Assembly (NCBI GenBank): GCA_046596415.1
Contig: JBKJML010000287.1
Coordinates: 1 to 15,559, forward strand
Direction: 5' to 3'
Length of the DNA stretch: 15,559 bases
Source: JBKJML01 sp046596415
GTDB taxonomy: Bacteria; Actinomycetota; Thermoleophilia; Gaiellales; Gaiellaceae
Part shown: piece by piece, positions 7,317 to 12,192 of the stretch
Layout of the letters: every line of letters begins with the position of its first letter
Position numbering within the stretch: position 1 is the stretch's first letter
Program-made: the position numbers and the translations under genes
Notes under the pieces: generated by a model
The model's database searches: none
Told to the model about the DNA's origin: nothing
What the model saw: the letters and a program-made list of their open reading frames with translations, nothing else

Positions 7317-8252
7317 GTGAGAGCGGCGTTCACGCTTGTCGTAGTGCTGCTCGCGGCCGGCTGCGGCGACTCGAAGGACGCAGCTTCAACGCCGACCACC
7401 CCGCCGCCGAAGCCGGAGATCACGAGCCCATTCGAGTATGACGCCGGCGCAGCGCTCCGCTTCCAGGACGGTGGGCGGGTGAACGCCGCCGACTACCCGA
7501 TCGCGATCCACGATGTCTCCTACCTCTCCGGCGGTGAGCGGGTCGAGGCGTATCTCGCGATCCCGCCCGGCGGGGAGCGGCACCCGGCGGTGATCTTCCT
7601 GCACGGTTCGGGCGGCGACCGCACCCAGATGCTGCTTTCCGCGACCTGGATGGCGGGTCGCGGCGCACTGACGCTGACGCTGACCGCACCGTCTACGGGT
7701 GTGACGGGAATCGCCGGGGCAACGCCGCTCCAGCAGCTCGAGCAGGAACGGAACCTCTCGGTGGCCGACGTCCTCGCCGTCCGGCGGGCGGTCGATCTAC
7801 TCGGCGAGCGCACCGACGTCGATCCCGACCGGATCGGCTTCCTCGGTTGGAGCTCCGGCGCCCGAACCGGCGCGATCCTCGCCGGCGTCGAGCCGCGCCT
7901 CCGTGGGGTGATCCTCATGTCGGGCGGCGCAGCACCGATCTCCGAGTACATCGCGCAGATCCCGGTGGCACTGCGCCCGCCGCTCGAGCCGATCCTCCGC
8001 TCGATCGACCCGCTCCGCTACATCGCAAAGGCGACCGCAGACCGGCTACTGCTCCAGAACGGCCGCCGGGACGAGGTCGTTCCGCCGGAAGCACTGGCCG
8101 CCTTGGCGGCAGCAGCGCCGAAGGGAACCGAGGTGCGCTGGTACGCCGCCGGCCATGGCCTGAACCAGAAGGCGCTCAAGGAGCAGCTCGCCTGGCTGAC
8201 CGAGAAGCTCGGCGCAGGCCCGAACGTCAAGGGCGCTCGGACCGGGCCGTAG
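7287..8252 (+). CDS. Lipoprotein alpha/beta hydrolase (dienelactone hydrolase / acyl-peptidase-like)
   Basis: The 321-aa protein has an N-terminal signal (AFTLVVVLL) ending in a lipobox-like LLAAGC with Cys26, then a Ser/Thr/Pro-rich spacer (about 27-48). This suggests a lipid-anchored extracytoplasmic enzyme. The hydrolase domain shows an oxyanion motif FLHGSGGDR (His106), the nucleophile elbow GWSSG (Ser189), an acid in NGRRDEVVPP (Asp262) and His290 in AAGHGLN, a complete triad. The layout (EAYLAIPPGGERHPAVIFLHG) is that of dienelactone hydrolase/prolyl-oligopeptidase-type esterases. The substrate is unknown. The first ATG (7287) overlaps the comB stop by four bases, implying translational coupling. 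A second ATG at 7302, produced by a 15-bp duplication, would give a product 5 residues shorter. Whether it works with ComB or only shares its transcript is not shown by sequence. Confidence 0.85.
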   Translation: MRVGPMRVGAVRAAFTLVVVLLAAGCGDSKDAASTPTTPPPKPEITSPFEYDAGAALRFQDGGRVNAADYPIAIHDVSYLSGGERVEAYLAIPPGGERHPAVIFLHGSGGDRTQMLLSATWMAGRGALTLTLTAPSTGVTGIAGATPLQQLEQERNLSVADVLAVRRAVDLLGERTDVDPDRIGFLGWSSGARTGAILAGVEPRLRGVILMSGGAAPISEYIAQIPVALRPPLEPILRSIDPLRYIAKATADRLLLQNGRRDEVVPPEALAALAAAAPKGTEVRWYAAGHGLNQKALKEQLAWLTEKLGAGPNVKGARTGP

Positions 8253-8338
8253 CGGCCGTCTCCGTCACCACACACGCGTGACAGATCCAGCCGTACCGCT
8301 CGACGACCCTCGCCATAGCCTGCAAGACTGACGGCACC

Positions 8339-9181
8339 GTGGACAGCTTGGGCCGGCCGATCAGCATTGGCCTACAAGGGCCGACATCGCACCGAGAAAG
8401 CCGCACGGGAAACGACATGCTCCGGCTGGATCTCAGCGCTATTCCCAACAACACGGCGAAGCTACGTCTCATCCTCGACCTGGCAAGCGAGCTGAACGAT
8501 GCGGAGCACCGCGCACCACTCCGCATTCTCGACGTCGGCGTCGGCGGTCAGTACGAGCCCTTCAACGTGTGGCTTCCGTTTCTCCCTCTGAAGGAACGCA
8601 TCGAACTGGTGGGCGCGGACGTCGCGAATCTCAGCGCCACGGAGACCGCAGCTGCAAGGGCCGGCTTCCCCGTCACGTTGATCACGTGCCCGGCTGGGGA
8701 GCTTGTCAGCACGTTCGGCAGCGCTTCTTTCGACGCCGTTGTGTCCACGCAGGTGCTCGAGCGTCTGCCGCGTTGGCGCCGAGACTTTGCTCAGCTGGCC
8801 CGTGTGTTGCGGCCCAACGGCGGTCTCTTCATAACCTGTGATTCAGGTGACGCCCGTCACGCGCTTCCACACAAACTTCGGTTGCGAGTGAAGTGTCTCG
8901 CCCACCCGGTTCTGGCTCGCGTCCCGCCAGTTCGCAGGCTGTCCGGGCTGAGCGGCGGTTGGGAGCGTGCCCCACGTCTGGCTGCGTTGCAGAGAGCCGC
9001 AGATTGCAACGGTCTCCGAGTGGAATGTCTGCGGCACTACGGGACTCCGGACCTCAAACGACTCGGACGATCCCTTGACAGCACTGGTCGCCTTAGGCTG
9101 CTCGAGATCGAGGAAGCGACGCCGACGATCGACTCCGAGCGGGCGCTTCTTCTCTACCTGCGAGCCCGTAGGATCGAGTAA
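8339..9181 (+). CDS. Class I SAM-dependent methyltransferase
   Basis: The protein (280 aa from GTG 8339) has a Rossmann-type methyltransferase core: motif I LRILDVGVGGQYEPF (61-75), acidic strand LVGADVANL (90-98), and post-motif FDAVVSTQVLERLPRWRRDFAQLARVLRPNGGLFIT (121-156), as in Methyltransf_11-type enzymes. The C-terminal part, with a basic stretch (HKLRLRVKCLAHPVLARVPPVRRL), probably shapes the substrate site; the substrate is unknown. The start is uncertain. An ATG at 8417, preceded by GGGAAACGAC, would give 254 aa beginning MLRLDLSAIPNN and keeps all motifs; the N-terminal 26 residues of the longer form look unstructured. If ATG 8417 is right, bases 8253-8416 hold no gene I can recognise. 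Codon use is less GC-biased than in neighbouring genes (ATTCCCAACAACACG, for example), which could reflect more recent acquisition. Confidence 0.8.
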   Translation: MDSLGRPISIGLQGPTSHRESRTGNDMLRLDLSAIPNNTAKLRLILDLASELNDAEHRAPLRILDVGVGGQYEPFNVWLPFLPLKERIELVGADVANLSATETAAARAGFPVTLITCPAGELVSTFGSASFDAVVSTQVLERLPRWRRDFAQLARVLRPNGGLFITCDSGDARHALPHKLRLRVKCLAHPVLARVPPVRRLSGLSGGWERAPRLAALQRAADCNGLRVECLRHYGTPDLKRLGRSLDSTGRLRLLEIEEATPTIDSERALLLYLRARRIE

Positions 9182-9228
9182 AGAACAGGGGCCCTAGAGC
9201 CTCGGCGGCGCGGAATTCGACAGCCGCT

Positions 9229-9786
9229 CTATTGCCGGTTCACGGTCATGGCGAGCGTCGCTGCCAGCGTCGCGCCGCAGAGCCCGAGCGTCATGTCGCC
9301 GAGCGTGTCCGTATAGGCGGTCGCGAGCTCGGGCGAGTCGCGGATGAAGGCGATGTACTCACCGAGCTCCCAGAGAATCGCCGTCACGCCGCCGAAGCCG
9401 ACGACGAGCGCGAACAGTGCAAGGCGCTCGAGGTGCGTCCGGAGCAGCGCCACGGCGGCCGCGCCGCTCAGAAGCGCCCAGTTGACGAAGTGGTTCGCGT
9501 CGTCCCACCAGGCGATCGTGTCGTAGAGATCGAGCGCATTGCCGACCGTGTCGACGAGGAACGGGAGCACGAAGAGCGTGTCGGCCGCGAACGGGTAGGG
9601 CGGACGCCGGCCGCGTGCGCCCCAGATCGCGGGCACGACGAGCGCTGCGATCGAGTAGCCGACGAGCCGCCAGCCGAATGCCTTGCCCGCGAAGCGCTCC
9701 AGGCCGGAGAGAGCGCCGAAGGCCAGCAGGAGCACGAGCGAGAGCTTCACCGAGAGGTCGAGCCAGAATGCCGGCATCCGGTTCAC
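9229..9786 (-). CDS. Multi-pass membrane protein, YjdF/DUF2238-like
   Basis: The 185-aa protein is mostly hydrophobic with roughly five or six membrane segments (about 11-28, 40-55, 69-84, 101-116, 121-137, 160-180). Conserved-looking polar motifs lie at helix ends: DLYDTIAWWDDANHFVNW (86-103), WELGEYI (139-145) and YTDTLGDMTLG (158-168). This His/Asp/Glu pattern and helix count recall the DUF2238 (YjdF) family of unknown function; I am not certain of the family. The GTG at 9786 was chosen because a GGAGG lies 5 bases upstream; the ATG at 9777 is 14 bases from it. It follows the secreted NTR-like gene by 20 bases and probably shares its transcript. Its 3' end faces the methyltransferase gene with 47 bases between. 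Confidence 0.7.
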   Translation of the reverse strand: MNRMPAFWLDLSVKLSLVLLLAFGALSGLERFAGKAFGWRLVGYSIAALVVPAIWGARGRRPPYPFAADTLFVLPFLVDTVGNALDLYDTIAWWDDANHFVNWALLSGAAAVALLRTHLERLALFALVVGFGGVTAILWELGEYIAFIRDSPELATAYTDTLGDMTLGLCGATLAATLAMTVNRQ

Positions 9787-9791
9787 AGTGA

Positions 9792-9796
9792 CCTCC
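9792..9796 (-). promoter_or_regulatory. Shine-Dalgarno supporting the GTG start of the membrane protein
   Basis: The minus strand reads GGAGGGAGGT, with the nearest GGAGG 5 bases before GTG 9786. It favours this start over the ATG three codons later. Confidence 0.6.
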
Positions 9797-9806
9797 CTCC
9801 GGCTGT

Positions 9807-10190
9807 CTAGCGCGGGAGTCTCCGCGAGCCGTTGCAGGCGTTCGATTGCAGAATCTGTTTTGCGGAACCCGACCCGAAGATCCGCCAGCGTTCGTTGCGC
9901 TTTACGGTGAGGCTGACGGAGGTGAGTGTGACCGTCCCATCCGGTTGCCTGCCGTAGCCGGTGTACACGCGCACGATCCCGGGCCCGCTCCCCTTGAGGT
10001 ATCGGGTGACGCGGAACCGCTGAACGCCTGTCCGCGTTGGGCCGTCGAGCGCAACGCCGTCGAAGACCACCGAGGCGCGAGCCAGTTGCTGGGCGGGGCT
10101 CGACGGGATGCACGAGGCCTGGGCCGTAGAGGCCAGAAGCGCCGCCGTCACGGCCGCTGCAACACATGCGATGGGGAGGTTTCGTGTCAT
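9807..10190 (-). CDS. Small secreted protein with an NTR (TIMP-like) type domain
   Basis: The 127-aa product has a clear Sec signal peptide (MTRNLPIACVAAAVTAALLASTAQA, probable cut after residue 25). The mature part begins Ser-Cys27 and reads ARASVVFDGVALDG, FRVTRYLKGSGPGIVRVYTG, and ends WRIFGSGSAKQILQSNACNGSRRL with Cys119. This order (near N-terminal Cys, 'A.VVF.G', 'V...LKG', final 'C..SRRL') resembles netrin/TIMP-like domains, which occur in secreted bacterial proteins of unknown role. Cys27 and Cys119 could form a disulfide. No catalytic function is claimed. ATG 10190 was chosen because it begins the signal peptide; upstream reading gives no plausible sequence. SD is weak (AGGT). It is the first gene of a pair with the membrane protein, and it diverges from imuB across a 110-base region holding a perfect inverted repeat and a LexA box. 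Confidence 0.65.
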   Translation of the reverse strand: MTRNLPIACVAAAVTAALLASTAQASCIPSSPAQQLARASVVFDGVALDGPTRTGVQRFRVTRYLKGSGPGIVRVYTGYGRQPDGTVTLTSVSLTVKRNERWRIFGSGSAKQILQSNACNGSRRLPR

Positions 10191-10208
10191 GACCTGAATA
10201 CGCCGCCG

Positions 10209-10232
10209 GGCACTGTGCCAGCACACAGTGCC
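10209..10232. promoter_or_regulatory. Perfect 9-bp inverted repeat upstream of the NTR-protein gene, possible operator
   Basis: GGCACTGTG (10209-10217) and CACAGTGCC (10224-10232) are perfect inverted copies separated by CCAGCA. A second, mutually exclusive pairing TGTGC/GCACA (10214-10218, 10221-10225) and an outer pair CCGGGC/GCCCGG (10206-10211, 10241-10246) are nested with it. The element ends 19 bases from the NTR start codon, where its promoter would be expected, so a regulator-binding site is plausible. An RNA hairpin in a leader is the alternative. Confidence 0.5.
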
Positions 10233-10260
10233 TGATTGACGCCCGGAAGGAAAGGGAGGT

Positions 10261-10287
10261 TTGACCACGAACATATGTTCGTATACT
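10261..10287 (+). promoter_or_regulatory. imuB promoter (TTGACC ... TATACT)
   Basis: A -35 box TTGACC (10261-10266) and a -10 box TATACT (10282-10287) are separated by 15 bases, shorter than the usual 17, and the LexA box fills the spacer. The expected transcription start is about 6 bases before the GTG start, leaving almost no leader; no SD is present. Confidence 0.7.
10268..10281. promoter_or_regulatory. LexA-binding SOS box
   Basis: CGAACATATGTTCG is a perfect palindrome (16 bp if the flanking A and T are counted, 10267-10282). It matches the CGAAC-N4-GTTCG SOS box known for LexA/DinR of actinobacteria and Bacillus. It fills the space between the -35 and -10 boxes of the imuB promoter, so bound LexA should block RNA polymerase until RecA-driven cleavage after DNA damage. 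It lies 78 bases from the divergent NTR gene start and might influence that gene too. Confidence 0.9.
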
Positions 10288-10300
10288 CTCTCTGATTCCA

Positions 10301-11485
10301 GTGATCGCCTGCCTCGTCATCCCCGGCTTCGAATTGCGCGCTGCGCTGCGCTTCCGGCTGCGGGAGTCCCTGGGGCCGGCGGCGCTTGCGCCGCTGCCTG
10401 GGACGGAGCCGCTCGTCGGCTCGATCACCGCTGCGGCGCAGGTCGCCGGGGTGATGCCGGGGATGCGGCTTGGGGAGGCGCTCGCCACCTGCCCGGCGCT
10501 CGTGCTCGTCGAGCAGGATCCCGCCGCCGTCGAGGAGGAGTGGGAGGGCGTCCTCGCCCGGCTCGAGGACGCCGGCTTCGCCGTCCAGCCCGACAGTCCC
10601 GGCTGCGTCTACTTCCAGACCGACGGCGTCGAACGGCTCTACGGAGGCTTGGAGGTGGCGCTCGAACGGGCGCTCGCCGCCGCAGGAACTGCCTGGGATC
10701 CCCGCGTGGGCGCTGCTCAGCGCCGGTTCGCCGCCCTTGCGGCGGCGAGCATCGCGCGGCCCGGGCAGGCCATGATTGTGCGTGGTGAAGAGGAGCAGCG
10801 CTTCCTGGCGCCGCTCCCACTCACGCTGCTGCCGCTGCCGGCCGACCGTTACGCCGAGCTGGAAGGGCTCGGGGTGCGCCGGCTCGGCGAGCTCGCCGCC
10901 CTGCCGGGCGGAGCGGTCTCGGAGCGACTCGGGCCCGAGGGGAGACAGGCCTGGGACCTCGCACGGGGAGGCGGGCGAGGTCGCGTGCGCGGACGCAGGC
11001 CCGCGGCCCAGCTCGCCGAGGCAATGGAGTTCCCCGACGCCGTCGGCAACGAATTGACCCTGCGCCGAGCATTCGGCGCCCTCCTCGACCGGTTGCTCGC
11101 CCGGCCCGAACGCGACGGACGACCGTTCCGCAAGCTCGCGCTCTCCGTCCGGCTCGTTGGCGGCGGCTCATGGCGGCGCACCGTCACGCTCCGCGATGCG
11201 AGCGCCGACCCCTCGCGCCTGCGTGCAGCGCTCGGCCCGAAGCTCGGCGAGATCCCGGCGCCGGTGCTCGAGCTACGGCTCGAGGCCGTCGAGCTCTCCG
11301 AGCGCCGCGGCGAGCAGCTCGAACTGATCAGGAGCCAGGGCGACGAGAACGGCTCGCGGCTCTCCGAGGGGCTGCGCCAGGTACGCGCCAGCACCGGCTC
11401 TGGTTCCGTCTGTGCCGTCGTGGAGGTGGCGCCGTGGTCGCGGATCCCGGAAGCACGCGCGCTGTTCGTCCCTCGGGACGAGTAA
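10301..11485 (+). CDS. imuB: ImuB, catalytically inactive Y-family polymerase of the SOS mutasome
   Basis: The 394-aa protein follows the Y-family (DinB/UmuC-like) plan: palm start MIACLVIPGFELRAALR, the fingers-like AAQVAGVMPGMRLGEALATCPALVLVEQDPAAVEEEWEGVL, the palm return GCVYFQTDGVERLYGG, HhH-like LEGLGVRRLGELAALP, and a C-terminal little-finger region (FRKLALSVRLVGGGSWRRTVTLRDAS). The first catalytic motif, usually DxD, reads VIPGFEL. The second, usually S-D-E, reads YFQTDGVERLYGG. The metal-binding carboxylates therefore appear absent, as in ImuB, the adaptor that links DnaE2 to the beta clamp. QLELI (339-343) is a candidate clamp-binding motif. It starts at GTG 10301 directly downstream of the SOS box. 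No ImuA' (RecA-like) gene precedes it. Confidence 0.88.
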   Translation: MIACLVIPGFELRAALRFRLRESLGPAALAPLPGTEPLVGSITAAAQVAGVMPGMRLGEALATCPALVLVEQDPAAVEEEWEGVLARLEDAGFAVQPDSPGCVYFQTDGVERLYGGLEVALERALAAAGTAWDPRVGAAQRRFAALAAASIARPGQAMIVRGEEEQRFLAPLPLTLLPLPADRYAELEGLGVRRLGELAALPGGAVSERLGPEGRQAWDLARGGGRGRVRGRRPAAQLAEAMEFPDAVGNELTLRRAFGALLDRLLARPERDGRPFRKLALSVRLVGGGSWRRTVTLRDASADPSRLRAALGPKLGEIPAPVLELRLEAVELSERRGEQLELIRSQGDENGSRLSEGLRQVRASTGSGSVCAVVEVAPWSRIPEARALFVPRDE

Positions 11486-11493
11486 TCGGGCGA

Positions 11494-11718
11494 GTGAATG
11501 CGCCCCGGCCGGCTTTGGTCGAGGCGGCATTGGGCGTTCCGAAGCTGGTGAACCGGCAGACGGTTGCGGTACTGCGCGAGGAGTGGCGCGTCGTCGACCG
11601 CTGGTGGACGGAGCAGCCCGTGGACCGCCGCTACTTCGACCTCGTGCTCGAAACGGGCGAGAACGTGTGCGTCTACCGCGACGAGGAGGCAGGCTGCTGG
11701 TTCACCCAGCGGGCGTAA
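11494..11718 (+). CDS. Small DUF6504-like protein of the imuB operon
   Basis: The 74-aa product reads PKLVNRQTVAVLREEWRVVDRWWTEQPVDRRYFDLVLETGENVCVYRDEEAGCWFTQRA. The pattern 'W.V.DRWW......R.YF.L....G......RD...G.WF..R' is that of the short DUF6504 proteins often found beside imuB in actinobacteria. Their function is not known, though a part in the mutasome is suspected from gene neighbourhood. The GTG at 11494 lies 8 bases after the imuB stop, so both are surely on one SOS-controlled transcript. Only GGG at 11488-11490 precedes the start, so translation is probably coupled to imuB. The 3' end overlaps the convergent TfoX-like gene by 17 bases. Confidence 0.75.
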   Translation: MNAPRPALVEAALGVPKLVNRQTVAVLREEWRVVDRWWTEQPVDRRYFDLVLETGENVCVYRDEEAGCWFTQRA

Positions 11719-12022
11719 CGGCGTGCTGGGCGAACTCGCTCCACAGCTCGCCGTGCGCGGCGGGGATCACGACCCACTCCCTGAACGGCTGCCCCTGGCC
11801 CGACGGGTCGAAGAGCACTGCCCCCTGGAGTGCGAGCGCTTGGGCGCGCACCGCCCCGTCGGGCAGCTTGAAGACCATCCCGCCGAGCCGACCCGAGAAG
11901 CCGGCCACCATCTTGCCGCCACGCTTCACGCACGGCATCCCCATCATCTGGGAGAGCGCGACGTCGTCGCGGCTGAACGCCAGGAAGTCCACCAGGTCGT
12001 CGTAGCGCTCGCGCGCATCCAC
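11702..12022 (-). CDS. TfoX/Sxy N-terminal-domain-like protein
   Basis: The 106-aa protein has the size and pattern of stand-alone TfoX N-terminal/MmcQ-like proteins: an N-terminal helix (RERYDDLVDFLAFSRDDVALSQMMG), MPCVKRGGKMVAGFSGRLGGMVFKLPDGAVRAQALALQGAVLFDPSGQGQPFREWVVIPAAHGELW, then a short helix. In gamma-proteobacteria TfoX/Sxy co-activates competence genes, but such short actinobacterial forms have no known role. No DNA-binding motif is evident. GTG 12022 gives VDARERYDDLV; the ATG at 12018 is out of frame. No SD is visible. A TAAGCT, 6 bases upstream and overlapping the stop of the 40-aa gene, could be a leaderless -10 box. It sits on the opposite strand between the DUF6504-like gene and dnaE2, interrupting the usual imuB-dnaE2 arrangement. 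Confidence 0.7.
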   Translation of the reverse strand: MDARERYDDLVDFLAFSRDDVALSQMMGMPCVKRGGKMVAGFSGRLGGMVFKLPDGAVRAQALALQGAVLFDPSGQGQPFREWVVIPAAHGELWSEFAQHAVTPAG

Positions 12023-12031
12023 TCGTCGAGC

Positions 12032-12154
12032 TTAGCGCTGGGCGACGTGCGTGACCGAGCCGGCAGGCGCGTTGTCGGTCGTCGCGAGCGCGTAGCCGAA
12101 CAGCGAGAACGTGATTGCTGTGATGGTGGCCATGAGGGCGGCGAGGGTGCGCAT
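12032..12154 (-). CDS. Putative 40-aa membrane or secreted peptide
   Basis: This short frame reads MRTLAALMATITAITFSLFG followed by YALATTDNAPAGSVTHVAQR. It starts with one positive charge, has a hydrophobic stretch of about 17-20 residues (4-23), then a polar tail, the layout of a signal-anchor or secreted peptide; ALA-T (22-25) could be a signal peptidase site. It ends 9 bases before the TfoX-like start on the same strand, so the two may be co-transcribed. It starts 38 bases from dnaE2 on the other strand. It lies where no other gene reads, which makes chance less likely. No clear SD precedes the ATG, and I recognise no family. Confidence 0.5.
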   Translation of the reverse strand: MRTLAALMATITAITFSLFGYALATTDNAPAGSVTHVAQR

Positions 12155-12181
12155 CGGGAGTTCAACGCAGCCGTACCCGCT

Positions 12182-12186
12182 GGAGG
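12182..12186 (+). promoter_or_regulatory. Shine-Dalgarno that points to a CTG start for dnaE2
   Basis: GGAGG lies 6 bases before CTG 12193, an ideal spacing. The in-frame stretch from the upstream stop TGA (12133) to the SD has no ATG, GTG or TTG. The SD and CTG are part of a GTACGTAC palindrome region (12186-12193). Confidence 0.65.
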
Positions 12187-12192
12187 TACGTA

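Noticed and set aside
10425..11394. Minus-strand open frames within imuB
   Set aside because: They are Arg/Pro/Ser-rich shadows of imuB with no domain.
12092..12128. GAACGTGATTGC upstream of dnaE2 as a degenerate LexA box
   Set aside because: The second half lacks GTTC, and the sequence is within the 40-aa frame; the match is no better than chance.
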